Part shown: piece by piece, positions 43,544-52,510 of the stretch
Position numbering within the stretch: position 1 is the first letter of the stretch
How the letters are laid out: each line of letters begins with the position of its first letter
DNA from: Bacteroidales bacterium
Lineage (GTDB): Bacteria; Bacteroidota; Bacteroidia; Bacteroidales; UBA932
Reading direction: 5' to 3'
DNA length: 64,000 nt
Assembly: GCA_017428945.1 (NCBI GenBank)
Contig: JAFRPW010000026.1
Span: 39,631 to 103,630, forward strand
The notes under the pieces: generated by a model
The model's input: the letters and a program-made list of their open reading frames with translations, nothing else
The model's database searches: none
What the model was told of the DNA's origin: nothing
Program-made: the position numbers and the translations under genes

Positions 43544-44410
43544 TTAATCAGTTACCATCACACCCTCTCGTTGCCTCACCGCCTCAAACAGCAGGATTGC
43601 CGCACTTACCGACACGTTGAGGCTGTCCAGGCTGCCAAGCATGGGGATGCGGATGTGGGCGTCGGCGGCCTGGCGCCAGGCGTCCGTGAGGCCGGTAGAC
43701 TCCGTGCCCATGATTATGGCGGTGCCACCACGCATATCCACATCGTAGTAAAGGGATGAATCCTGAAGCTGCGCCGTCAGGATCTGTATCCCGCGCTCTT
43801 TCAGGAAGCCTATTGTCTCTTCCGACGATGCCGCCACCACAGGCACGGTAAACACGGCACCGATGGAAGCCCTTATCAGGTTGGGATTGTACAGGTCCGT
43901 GAGAGGGTCGCACACTATCACGGCCGATGCCCCCGCGGCGTCTGCACTCCGCAGCACCGCACCCAGATTCCCCGGCTTCTCCACGGCCTCCAGCACTACT
44001 ATGAGCGGATTATCCGGCAGTTGAAGCTCTTCAAGGCCGATATGCTTTGCCTCCACCTCCGCGATAACGCCCTCCGTACCCTCTCTATACGCCACCTTCC
44101 TGTACACCGCCTCCGGGATTTCAATGATTGAGGCCCCGTGCGAGGGGTGACGAAGGAAGGACGATGCGGAAAATTGGTTTTTTGGGCACCGTCCAAAAAA
44201 ATAATTTTCCGCAGAGTTGAGGGAGGGGGCCTCCATAATATCCGGGCAATAAAACAACGTTCTTACTTTGAAGCCCGCGGCGATGCAATGCTCCAGCTCG
44301 CGACGGCCCTCAACCACAAAGAGCCCCTGCTCCCGCCTTGCCCTGGATTTCTCCTGGAGCAGCAGCAGATTCTTGATCTTGGGATTGGATGCCGACGTTA
44401 TCTGTTCCAT
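43544..44410 (-). CDS. TrmH/SpoU-family RNA 2'-O-methyltransferase with palindromic insertion
   Basis: 288 residues. An N-terminal substrate-binding domain (SNPKIKNLLLLQEKSRARRE, FVVEGRRELEHC) precedes the SPOUT knot: VEKPGNLGAVLRSADAAG (143-160, motif 1), IIMGTESTGL (motif 2) and LGSLDSLNVSVSAAILLFE (motif 3). It should methylate the ribose of an rRNA or tRNA nucleotide using S-adenosylmethionine. Residues about 60-94 (NSAENYFFGRCPKNQFSASS and beyond) are encoded by a palindromic DNA segment and look like an insertion between two normal strands. The frame stays open, so the gene may work. It abuts lysS with no gap. Confidence 0.88.
   Translation of the reverse strand: MEQITSASNPKIKNLLLLQEKSRARREQGLFVVEGRRELEHCIAAGFKVRTLFYCPDIMEAPSLNSAENYFFGRCPKNQFSASSFLRHPSHGASIIEIPEAVYRKVAYREGTEGVIAEVEAKHIGLEELQLPDNPLIVVLEAVEKPGNLGAVLRSADAAGASAVIVCDPLTDLYNPNLIRASIGAVFTVPVVAASSEETIGFLKERGIQILTAQLQDSSLYYDVDMRGGTAIIMGTESTGLTDAWRQAADAHIRIPMLGSLDSLNVSVSAAILLFEAVRQREGVMVTD
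44130..44233. repeat. Palindromic element inside the TrmH-type gene
   Basis: Outer arms GAGGCCCC (44130-44137) and GGGGCCTC (44226-44233) enclose an inner hairpin: GCGGAAAATT (44166-44175) with AATTTTCCGC (44203-44212), then TTTTTTGG (44178-44185) with CCAAAAAA (44193-44200). Length ~104 bp, translated in frame. Confidence 0.75.
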
Positions 44411-45925
44411 CTAGAATTTTTCAGGCCTCATCATGGGGAAGAAGAGGACGTCCTGGATGGCCTCCGCACCGGTCATGAACATGGTAAGGCGGTCTATGCC
44501 TATGCCGATTCCGCTGGTAGGCGGCATGCCGTACTCCAGGGCGCGGACAAAGTCATAGTCGATGTACATGGCCTCATCGTCACCCTTGCTCTTGAGGGCG
44601 GCCTGTTCCTCGAAGCGTTCAAGCTGGTCGATGGGGTCGTTGAGCTCACTGTAGGCATTGGCCAGTTCCTTGCCGCCTACAAACAGCTCGAAACGCTCCG
44701 TGAGCGTATCGTCATGCCTGCAGCGCTTGGTAAGGGGGCTCATCTCTACGGGATAGTCAATGACGAATGTGGGCTGCACAAGGTTCTTCTCGCAGTACTC
44801 CCCAAAGATGGCGTCGATGAGCTTGCCAACGCCCATTTCCGGGCTCACCTCAACGCCAAGCTTCTTGCAGGTCTCACGCAGCTGAGCCTCGTCCATACCC
44901 TTGACGTCTACGCCAGCATACTCCTTAATGGCGTCAAGGATGGGCAGTCTGCGGAAAGGCCCCTTGAAGGAAATCTTCTGCCCGCCGATGGTCTTCTCCA
45001 GACCGCCGGTAGCCTCTGCCACCTTCTCCAGCATCTTCTCCGTGAACTCCATCATCCAGATGTAGTCCTTGTAGGCGATGTACATCTCCACGCAGGTGAA
45101 CTCCGGGTTGTGGGTCTTGTCCATGCCCTCGTTGCGGAAGTTTTTGGCAAACTCGTAAACGCCTGAGAACCCGCCCACTATGAGCCTCTTGAGATAAAGC
45201 TCATTGGCAATTCTCATGTACATATCCACGTCCAGAGCATTGTGGTGCGTGATGAACGGACGTGCCGTTGCGCCGCCGGGAATGGCCTGCAGGATGGGGG
45301 TTTCCACCTCCAGGCAGCCCTCGGCGTTGAAACACTGGCGCATAGTATTGATTATCTGGGTGCGCCTGAGGAACACTTCCTTCACCTGGGGGTTCACCAC
45401 CAGGTCTACGTACCTCTGACGATAGCGGAGCTCCGGGTCGGCAAAGCCGTCGTGCACGGTGCCGTCGGCATCGGTCTTGACGATGGGAAGGACCCTCAGG
45501 CTCTTGGAAAGGACCGTCAGCTCCTTGGCGTGAACGGACAGCTGTCCCGTCTGGGTAAAGAAGGCGAAGCCTTTTATGCCGATGATATCGCCAATGTCCA
45601 GCAGCTTCTTGAAGACGGTATTGTACATGGTCTTGTCCTCGCCGGGGCAGATCTCGTCCCTTTTCACATACACCTGTATGCGGCCTTCGCTGTCCTGGAG
45701 TTCCATGAAGGAGGCGGCGCCCATGATGCGGCGGCTCATGATGCGGCCGGCTATGCACACGTCCTGGAAGTTGTTCTCTTCCGGCTTGTAACCCTCTGCA
45801 ATTGCCACGGTTGTGGTGTTCACCGGATATAGCGGTGCCGGGTAGGGGTTGATACCAAGTTCACGAAGCTTCTGCAGCGATTCCCTGCGTCCAAGTTCCT
45901 GTTCGTTCAAATCTGTAATTGCCAT
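44411..45925 (-). CDS. lysS: Lysyl-tRNA synthetase (class II)
   Basis: 504 residues. An OB-fold anticodon-binding domain (about 55-150, [20 protein letters not shown]) precedes the class II catalytic core with motif 2 ([20 protein letters not shown]) and motif 3 ([15 protein letters not shown]). It charges tRNA-Lys. Size and motifs are normal. It reads directly into the TrmH-type gene, whose ATG begins at the next base after its stop. Confidence 0.97.
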   Translation of the reverse strand: MAITDLNEQELGRRESLQKLRELGINPYPAPLYPVNTTTVAIAEGYKPEENNFQDVCIAGRIMSRRIMGAASFMELQDSEGRIQVYVKRDEICPGEDKTMYNTVFKKLLDIGDIIGIKGFAFFTQTGQLSVHAKELTVLSKSLRVLPIVKTDADGTVHDGFADPELRYRQRYVDLVVNPQVKEVFLRRTQIINTMRQCFNAEGCLEVETPILQAIPGGATARPFITHHNALDVDMYMRIANELYLKRLIVGGFSGVYEFAKNFRNEGMDKTHNPEFTCVEMYIAYKDYIWMMEFTEKMLEKVAEATGGLEKTIGGQKISFKGPFRRLPILDAIKEYAGVDVKGMDEAQLRETCKKLGVEVSPEMGVGKLIDAIFGEYCEKNLVQPTFVIDYPVEMSPLTKRCRHDDTLTERFELFVGGKELANAYSELNDPIDQLERFEEQAALKSKGDDEAMYIDYDFVRALEYGMPPTSGIGIGIDRLTMFMTGAEAIQDVLFFPMMRPEKF

Positions 45926-45932
45926 ATCTTGT

Positions 45933-46685
45933 CTATATATTCATTCTAAGTTCTACCGGACAGTGGTCCGAGCCGAAAATCTCGTTGTGTATCTCCGTGG
46001 AGACTATGTTGCCCCGGAGGGCGTTGGAGACCACAAAGTAGTCTATGCGCCAGCCGGCGTTCCTTTCACGTGCGTTCATGCGGTAGCTCCACCAGGAGTA
46101 CTTCACGTCCGCGGGGTGCTGGAAGCGCCAGGAGTCCGTGAAGCCTGCGGCAAGGAGTTCCGTGAATTTTGCACGTTCCTCGTCGGAGAAACCGGCGTTG
46201 AAGTGGTTTGTGGCCGGGTTCTTCAGGTCTATTTCCTCATGCGCCACGTTGAGGTCTCCGCAGAAAACCACGGGCTTCCCTAGTGCGGAGAGGTAGCCGC
46301 GTAGGGCATCTTCCCACTGCATGCGGTAGTCCAGGCGCCTGAGCCCGTCCTGTGAGTTGGGGACATAGGCGCAAACCAGGAAGAACTTCTCATACTCCAG
46401 CGTGATGAGCCGGCCTTCCGTATCGTGCTCAGGGATTCCCATACCGTAACGGACGCTGAGCGGAGTGTGCTTTGTGTACACCGCCGTGCCGGAATAGCCC
46501 TTCTTTTCCGCATAGTTCCAGTACGATTCGTATCCCAGGAATTCCAGGTCCAGCTGGCCTGCCTGCAGTTTGGTTTCCTGCAGGCAGAAAAAGTCCGCGT
46601 CCAGCTCCGCGAATATATCCGCGAAGCCTTTCCAGGCTACGGCCCTGAGGCCGTTTACATTCCAGCTTATGAATTTAAGGTCCAT
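45933..46685 (-). CDS. xth: Exodeoxyribonuclease III
   Basis: 250 residues, EEP nuclease family. Features: [15 protein letters not shown] (Asn for metal), [10 protein letters not shown] (catalytic Glu), [13 protein letters not shown] (Asp/Asn pair), [13 protein letters not shown] and the terminal [12 protein letters not shown] with the active-site Asp-His. It cleaves at abasic sites and degrades 3' ends in base-excision repair. It overlaps the 3' end of cysS by 19 nt and precedes lysS by 7 nt. Confidence 0.95.
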   Translation of the reverse strand: MDLKFISWNVNGLRAVAWKGFADIFAELDADFFCLQETKLQAGQLDLEFLGYESYWNYAEKKGYSGTAVYTKHTPLSVRYGMGIPEHDTEGRLITLEYEKFFLVCAYVPNSQDGLRRLDYRMQWEDALRGYLSALGKPVVFCGDLNVAHEEIDLKNPATNHFNAGFSDEERAKFTELLAAGFTDSWRFQHPADVKYSWWSYRMNARERNAGWRIDYFVVSNALRGNIVSTEIHNEIFGSDHCPVELRMNI

Positions 46686-48127
46686 GTGGCGCCTTCCTTA
46701 GTATCTTTCACGCTTATTCCCGCTGCGGCAAGGGTATCGCGGATGCGGTCGCTCTCCGCCCAGTTCTTCTCTGCACGGACCTTGGCACGGGCTTCAAGGA
46801 CGATGTCCATAGCAGCGTCAAGCGCTTTTTCCCATTTGGCGCTGCCGCCGGCGGCTTCATCGTCCACCAGGCCGAGGACCCCGCCCACGATATCGTCAAA
46901 GAGCTTTTTCATTGCGGCCTTTTCCTCGCCGGAAAGGCTTCCGCCGTTGATAAGCTTCACGGCCTCGAACAGGTGTGCAATGGCAACGGGCGTATTCATG
47001 TCGTCGCAGAGGGCGTCCTCTATCTTTTCACGGATAGGGCCGCAAAGCGACGCGGAGGAATCGGAGCCTTCCTCCGAAACCGCCTTCCATGCATCCATGA
47101 GCCGGCGGTAGCCCTTCTCTGCGGCCTGAAGGGCCTCGTTGGAGAAGTCAAGGGTGCTGCGGTAGTGGGCCTGCAGGATGAAAAAGCGTATTGTCATGGG
47201 GCTGTAGGCCTGCTGAAGCAGCTTGTGGCTGCCGGCAAAGAGCTCCGGAAGCGTAATGAAGTTCCCCAGGGACTTGCCCATCTTCTGGCCGCCGATGGTT
47301 ATCATGTTGTTGTGCACCCAGTAGTGCACGCCGCGGGTGCCGCGGGATGCCACGTTCTGGGCAATCTCACACTCGTGGTGAGGAAACATGAGGTCCATGC
47401 CGCCGCCGTGGATGTCGAATTCCTCTCCGAGGTACTTTTCTCCCATCACGGAGCACTCGAGGTGCCAGCCGGGGAAGCCGTCTCCCCAGGGGCTGGGCCA
47501 GCGCATGATATGCTCCGGCTCAGCTTTCTTCCATAGGGCGAAGTCGTACGGGGCGCGCTTGTCGCTCTGGCCGTCCAGGGCACGTGTGCCCTCGAGCGTT
47601 GCCTCGAGGGTACGGCCGGAGAGAACACCGTAATGATGGTCCCTGTTGTATTTCTGGACGTCGAAGTACACGCTGCCGTTGCTCTCATAGGCATAGCCGG
47701 AGGCAAGTATCTTCTTAATGGCCTCTATCTGCTCTATGATGTGGCCGCTGGCACGGGGCTCGATGGACGGGCTCTGGCAGCCCAGAAGGCGCATTGCCTC
47801 GTGGTAGCGCTCCGTGTAGTACTGGACAACCTCCATGGGTTCCAGCTGCTCCAGGCGGGCTTTCTTTGCTATCTTGTCCTCGCCTTCGTCGGCATCGTGC
47901 TCCAGGTGGCCCACATCGGTGATATTGCGCACGTAACGCACCTTGTAGCCAAGGTACTTGAGGAGGCGGAAAAGCACGTCGTACGTTACTCCCGGGCGGG
48001 CATGGCCCAGGTGGGCGTCACCGTACACGGTGGGCCCGCACACGTACATGCCAACCCTGCCCTCATGAATGGGCTTGAAAAGTTCCTTCTGGCGGGAAAG
48101 GGTATTTGTCAAAAAGAGAGGTCTCAT
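46667..48127 (-). CDS. cysS: Cysteinyl-tRNA synthetase
   Basis: 486 residues, class I. The zinc Cys and HIGH-type motif are in [20 protein letters not shown] (Cys30, HLGH 39-42). Further zinc ligands lie in WHLECSVM and [12 protein letters not shown], and the KMSKS-type loop is [11 protein letters not shown]. It charges tRNA-Cys. Its start shares one base with the stop of the large lipoprotein upstream (TAATG), an unusual partner for an aminoacyl-tRNA synthetase. Confidence 0.97.
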   Translation of the reverse strand: MRPLFLTNTLSRQKELFKPIHEGRVGMYVCGPTVYGDAHLGHARPGVTYDVLFRLLKYLGYKVRYVRNITDVGHLEHDADEGEDKIAKKARLEQLEPMEVVQYYTERYHEAMRLLGCQSPSIEPRASGHIIEQIEAIKKILASGYAYESNGSVYFDVQKYNRDHHYGVLSGRTLEATLEGTRALDGQSDKRAPYDFALWKKAEPEHIMRWPSPWGDGFPGWHLECSVMGEKYLGEEFDIHGGGMDLMFPHHECEIAQNVASRGTRGVHYWVHNNMITIGGQKMGKSLGNFITLPELFAGSHKLLQQAYSPMTIRFFILQAHYRSTLDFSNEALQAAEKGYRRLMDAWKAVSEEGSDSSASLCGPIREKIEDALCDDMNTPVAIAHLFEAVKLINGGSLSGEEKAAMKKLFDDIVGGVLGLVDDEAAGGSAKWEKALDAAMDIVLEARAKVRAEKNWAESDRIRDTLAAAGISVKDTKEGATWTLNS

Positions 48128-50322
48128 TATCTGGTCACTTTCTTAAGCGGGAGAGCGGGCTTCTCATTTTTGAAGGAAGCCTTGACGGACCCACACTTGT
48201 CAGCAGCCTTGATATTGGAACGCAAGCTCTTACCCTTGATTTCCTTCTTTGCGACGGAAAGCTTGGGAGCGTTCACCACGGCGGCCTTACGGACCGACGG
48301 GGCTGCAACAGTCTCTCCGATTCCGGTAAGAACCTCCATATGCCATTCGCCGGTAGGTTTGCCATACTCGTTGAGACCGAAGATATAAGCCTCGTAACCA
48401 TTCTTGAGCTTGCTCACGGTATAGACTCCGGGAACGGAATCGAAGGCGACTCCCGCCTCAAGGCATGCGTCAAGGCCGTAGTTATCCACATAGTACATGG
48501 CGTCTTCGCAGATCTCGTCAAGCTCTGAATCTTCCCAGTAGCCCTCGGGATAAACCTCAACCACATAGTATACTGCATCGCAGGCTGTGGTTACAACTGC
48601 GTAAGGATAGTCGGCATCTCCGGTATCCACGGTTGCGTCGTACGCCACTGCCCAGTCTGTGCGCTCTACAAAGTCGATAGGCTCTTCCACGTACTCGGGG
48701 ATCTCGATGGGAGACTTGCCGTAACCGCCTATCACATTGCCGCTGACGTCAATGCCCACAACATAGACATTGGTTTCGCCAAACTCATCATAGGTGTCCA
48801 GGAGGGCCTCAAAGTTGCCATCGCTGTCAACGGTAATAAGGTTGCTCTCAACTATTTCCTGAATAGTATAGCCCTTGTACAGTGCATCCTTGATACTGGA
48901 CTGCAGACTGTTGAACAATTCCTGTATACCATTCTCAAAGTAATCTTCGATTTCTTCGTCAGTATAGGCCTCTACATATACATATGGAGCACCGGGGGCC
49001 TTGCCGGCAACCCAGTAGGACTCTCCTTCATCGCCGGGCTCCCAGCCATCCCATTCGGCCTTCCATTCGGGGTTGACGTAAGCATTGATATTCCAGTCGT
49101 AGACGGAGGCGGCGTCCTCTGTCTTCTCAAAGGAAAGGACTGCGTATTTCTGGTCAAAGATTCCCTGTGAATCGGCAGTGAAAACTGCAAACTGGTATTT
49201 GCCGGCCTCAAGACCATCCTGAATAACATTTACACCGTCAGCAGTCTCATTGTAGAACAGTAGAGGGATAAGCTCTTCACGGGTATAGCCATAGAAGGCA
49301 CTGTACAGGTCGATAGTATAATTCAGGTCTTCCTGAAGGGCGGCAAAGAATGCGGCGGGGTCTGCCTTGATCTGCGCCTCGACGTCACCATCTTCTTCAA
49401 CATCCTGGACAATGGGGAAATAGTACTTGGTGACATCGGTGTTGCTTACCTCGAACCTCTCCATCTGGCCGTCACCGTAATATCCTTCAACCCAGGTACA
49501 ACCCATGTACTTAAGGCTCCAGTCAAGCACGGAATCAGAAGGAGGGGTCTCCACCTGGCTGAATACCGCCTTGAGCTCAGTAGGATAGAGGACGATGTCG
49601 TAAACGCCCTCTGCGATGGTTATGTTCTGTCCCTTGTGGATAAGCGGAAGGGCTTCGCCAAAGACAATCTTTGCGCCCGATGCCGCACCCAGGTCGTAGT
49701 TCCCCCACTCCTTGTTGCCGCGGAACTTGAACTCTCCGGAAAGGGCGACGCCGTTTATGGTCCACACTTCTGAACCGGTCTTGGTGAGTTCCACATCGCC
49801 TGCCCAGTTGTTGAATGCGCCGATGATGGACCAGACGTCTGCTCCTGCAAGATTGGGCTTTTCATCACCGCCACCGGGATTATTCTCATTACTATATTCT
49901 GCGGGGACCTTGAGGTAAACCACGGCATCCTTGCCAACGGATGCACCATTTGCGGAAGCTATGGTAATCACGGCCTGCTGGCCGGCCTTGGCCTTATCGT
50001 TGAGCTTGACGGTAACTGGAACAAGGTCTGTTCCGGCCGGAATGGTAACGGAACCTTCAAAAACAAGGGCGTCAGAACTGACTGCGGTGAAACCGCTCTG
50101 CGCCTCTGCGCTCACGCCTAAAATTACATTGATGTCCTTATTGGACGGAGCATTCAGGGAAAGCTTTACGACGGCCTCGCCATCAGCATTGAAAGCATCG
50201 TTATCCGAAGAGATGCTTACCTCAATGACTTTGTCGATGACCTCCTGAATCTCATCGCAGGAGACGACTGACACTCCGGCGAGGACAGCCATCACGGCTG
50301 CCAGGAAACGGTTTTTTATCAT
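48127..50322 (-). CDS. Large lipoprotein with SusE/F-like module and repeated Fn3-like domains
   Basis: 731 residues. The signal peptide ends GVSVVSC (Cys 22) and the mature end is CDEIQEV. An N-terminal Calx-beta-like domain (about 30-140) is followed by one SusE/F-like module ([21 protein letters not shown], about 162-256). Three copies of an Fn3-like domain with a helical insert follow at about 268-400, 437-540 and 555-667, each with paired strands around a helix-rich insertion (e.g. [19 protein letters not shown]). The last ~58 residues are a strongly basic tail ([19 protein letters not shown]). Probably a surface glycan-binding or adhesion protein. It is upstream of cysS and divergent from folD. 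Confidence 0.82.
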   Translation of the reverse strand: MIKNRFLAAVMAVLAGVSVVSCDEIQEVIDKVIEVSISSDNDAFNADGEAVVKLSLNAPSNKDINVILGVSAEAQSGFTAVSSDALVFEGSVTIPAGTDLVPVTVKLNDKAKAGQQAVITIASANGASVGKDAVVYLKVPAEYSNENNPGGGDEKPNLAGADVWSIIGAFNNWAGDVELTKTGSEVWTINGVALSGEFKFRGNKEWGNYDLGAASGAKIVFGEALPLIHKGQNITIAEGVYDIVLYPTELKAVFSQVETPPSDSVLDWSLKYMGCTWVEGYYGDGQMERFEVSNTDVTKYYFPIVQDVEEDGDVEAQIKADPAAFFAALQEDLNYTIDLYSAFYGYTREELIPLLFYNETADGVNVIQDGLEAGKYQFAVFTADSQGIFDQKYAVLSFEKTEDAASVYDWNINAYVNPEWKAEWDGWEPGDEGESYWVAGKAPGAPYVYVEAYTDEEIEDYFENGIQELFNSLQSSIKDALYKGYTIQEIVESNLITVDSDGNFEALLDTYDEFGETNVYVVGIDVSGNVIGGYGKSPIEIPEYVEEPIDFVERTDWAVAYDATVDTGDADYPYAVVTTACDAVYYVVEVYPEGYWEDSELDEICEDAMYYVDNYGLDACLEAGVAFDSVPGVYTVSKLKNGYEAYIFGLNEYGKPTGEWHMEVLTGIGETVAAPSVRKAAVVNAPKLSVAKKEIKGKSLRSNIKAADKCGSVKASFKNEKPALPLKKVTR

Positions 50323-50394
50323 ACTTATTGTTGCTTTATTGATACACTACTCATTAAAGGATTTGCAATATATGAATAATTTCTCAAAAAATGC

Positions 50395-50402
50395 TATTTT
50401 TG
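50395..50402 (+). promoter_or_regulatory. folD -7 box
   Basis: TATTTTTG lies 16 nt before the folD ATG; no TTTG at the expected distance. Confidence 0.45.
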
Positions 50403-50418
50403 CACGGAAAAGAGCGTA

Positions 50419-51273
50419 ATGTGTATGACAATCATTGACGGAAAAGCCATTTCAGCGGCTCTTAAGGAAAGCATAAGGCAACGCGTGGCAGAACTCCCTG
50501 AAAAGTATGGAAGGGTTCCGCATCTTGTAGTTGTGAGAGTAGGCGAAGACCCCGCAAGCGTAGTCTATGTGCGCAATAAGGAGAAGGCCTGCGAGGCCGT
50601 GGGTATCAGAAACTCCACTATCGTCCTTTCAGAAACCACGGCACAGGAAGAACTTCTGAGCCTTATTGAAGCCCTCAATGGCGACGACACCTTAGACGGC
50701 ATCCTGGTGCAGCTTCCCCTCCCGAAACACATTTCCGAGGCCAGGGTAATAGAGACTATCGCCCGGGAGAAAGACGTGGACGGATTCCATCCATACAACG
50801 TGGCCGGACTTTGGCAGAAGACGCCCCACGTGTCCCCCTGCACTCCCGCCGGCATAATGAAACTGCTTGCAGCCATAGGTGTGGATCCCAAGGGAAAGAG
50901 AGCCGTCGTGATAGGCCGCAGCAACATTGTGGGCCTCCCCGTGGCCAAGATGCTACTGGACGCCAACGCCACCGTCACCCTGTGTCATACACGCACGGTT
51001 GACCTTCCGTCAGTCACCCGCCAGGCGGAGATCCTGGTCGTGGCTGCAGGCAGGGCAAAAATGGTCACCGGGGACATGGTAGCCCCCGGTGCAATAGTAA
51101 TCGATGTTGGAATGGACCGAGACCCTGAGACCGGCAAGCTCTGCGGTGACGTGGATTTCGACTCCGTCGCACCCATTGCCGGCGCCATCACTCCTGTTCC
51201 GGGAGGTGTGGGCCCCATGACCATCGCCTGCCTCATGGAAAACACTCTGGAGTGCTTCCTCGCAAGCAGATAA
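50419..51273 (+). CDS. folD: Methylenetetrahydrofolate dehydrogenase / cyclohydrolase
   Basis: 284 residues. The catalytic domain shows VRVGEDPASVVYVRNKEKAC with the conserved Tyr/Lys pair and DGILVQLPLPKHI; the NADP-binding part has VIGRSNIVGLPVAKML and ends with AGAITPVPGGVGPMTIACLM. It interconverts methylene-, methenyl- and formyl-tetrahydrofolate. The ATG at 50425 (MTIIDGKAIS) is an equally good start. It converges on the lipoprotein at 51278. Confidence 0.97.
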   Translation: MCMTIIDGKAISAALKESIRQRVAELPEKYGRVPHLVVVRVGEDPASVVYVRNKEKACEAVGIRNSTIVLSETTAQEELLSLIEALNGDDTLDGILVQLPLPKHISEARVIETIAREKDVDGFHPYNVAGLWQKTPHVSPCTPAGIMKLLAAIGVDPKGKRAVVIGRSNIVGLPVAKMLLDANATVTLCHTRTVDLPSVTRQAEILVVAAGRAKMVTGDMVAPGAIVIDVGMDRDPETGKLCGDVDFDSVAPIAGAITPVPGGVGPMTIACLMENTLECFLASR

Positions 51274-51277
51274 ACAG

Positions 51278-52411
51278 CTACATCTTCACAGCCCTGACGG
51301 CTTTCTTCTGATCCTTGGGAACGAAGACCTTGCCGCGGAGAGGCCTTGTGCTCCGGCCGCGCATCACAGCAGTGGCCTTGGTGCCGGCAGGTTCGGCTTC
51401 CACGCGTTTCATGGTCATGGGCAGGGTGGCAACAACATCGTTGAAGTGGAACCACTGCTGCTCTCCAACACTCCACACAAAGTATTTCATGTCATGGAAG
51501 TTAGTGGTGAATTCCTCGCCGTCTATGTCTGTTGTGACCTCGCAGGGGGTGATGATTGCATTGTTTTCGTCCTCAAATGAGGCATATGCCAGGTCTATAC
51601 CCTCATCCTGTATGAGGTACAGGCCCATCTCATGGAGGATGCCGTCGTAATCAACCTCTCCCAGGAAGCACTCTTCCATGGTGGTTCCGTTTTCTTCGTA
51701 GGACTGGATGTACTGTGAGACGAAGTACATGCGGCCATTGTCGAAGAAGGTCTCAAGGTACTCCTGGTTCATCTGCTCGTCCAAATAATTACCGGTCTCC
51801 CAGCCTTCTACCTTATATATGTAGTTGGCTTCCAGGCTGCTTATGGTAAGGTCGTAGGCATACTGACCCTGGGTAGCGGTCCAGGTGCCTATCCACTTGT
51901 TGAACTCTGCCGTGGGTTCTTCCTCCTCTACGGTGAACTTGGAGTACGCATATTCTCCGGTGAGTTTGTGATTGCTGTCCAGGGCCATTATGAATGCATA
52001 CCAGGTGCCGTGGCGGAAGGGGTCGAAGAGGATCTCTTCCGGAGAGCCCTCGTAGATGTAATCCCCGGCTGCTTCAAGCTCATTCTTCATGAAACTCTCA
52101 ACGTTTCCTTTGTAAGTGTCATAATTGTCACGGTTGATGACGCTCACTATGTAGATAATGTTTGCAGGGACGTTGTCAATGTTGATGACTTCTACCTTGG
52201 CGCCATCCCTGACGTCCTTTCCACCGTAGCTGATGACCCAGTTCTTGTTTTCCTTGAGCTGGAAAATGGTCTGTTCCGTAGTGTGGCCGTTGCCATCTCC
52301 TTCGTTGCTGCCGCCACCGGGATGCTGACGATCCGGACGGTCATGTTTACGACATCCTGAAAGTGCCGCAATGGCTATGGCCACGACAAACAATAATCTA
52401 TAAGCTTTCAT
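51278..52411 (-). CDS. Lipoprotein with Fn3-like and GTW domains and basic tail
   Basis: 377 residues from the ATG at 52411 (MKAYRLLFVV..LSGC, lipobox Cys 20); an upstream in-frame start would precede the signal peptide. A Gly/Asp-rich linker (GGGSNEGDGNG) leads to an Fn3-like domain with helical insert (about 50-162: NWVISYGGKDVRDG, FMKNELEAAGDYIYEG, HGTWYAFIMALDSN). This resembles the repeats of the 731-residue lipoprotein. A beta domain starting NKWIGTWTATQGQYAYDL fills ~168-330, and a basic tail ends the protein (RSTRPLRGKVFVPKDQKKAV). Function unknown; it is a small member of the local lipoprotein set. Confidence 0.8.
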   Translation of the reverse strand: MKAYRLLFVVAIAIAALSGCRKHDRPDRQHPGGGSNEGDGNGHTTEQTIFQLKENKNWVISYGGKDVRDGAKVEVINIDNVPANIIYIVSVINRDNYDTYKGNVESFMKNELEAAGDYIYEGSPEEILFDPFRHGTWYAFIMALDSNHKLTGEYAYSKFTVEEEEPTAEFNKWIGTWTATQGQYAYDLTISSLEANYIYKVEGWETGNYLDEQMNQEYLETFFDNGRMYFVSQYIQSYEENGTTMEECFLGEVDYDGILHEMGLYLIQDEGIDLAYASFEDENNAIITPCEVTTDIDGEEFTTNFHDMKYFVWSVGEQQWFHFNDVVATLPMTMKRVEAEPAGTKATAVMRGRSTRPLRGKVFVPKDQKKAVRAVKM

Positions 52412-52455
52412 AATTCTGTCTCCTTTATGCAAAGTTATGCAAAATCCCGGCCAAA

Positions 52456-52486
52456 ACAAAAAACGCCCCGGGGAATGCCCGGGGCG
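52456..52486 (-). terminator. rpoC terminator
   Basis: On the minus strand CGCCCCGGG / CCCGGGGCG form a GC-rich 9-bp stem followed by TTTTTTG, 25 nt past the rpoC stop. This ends the rpoBC cluster. Confidence 0.85.
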
Positions 52487-52510
52487 CTGGAAAAAGGGGT
52501 TGAGGATCTG

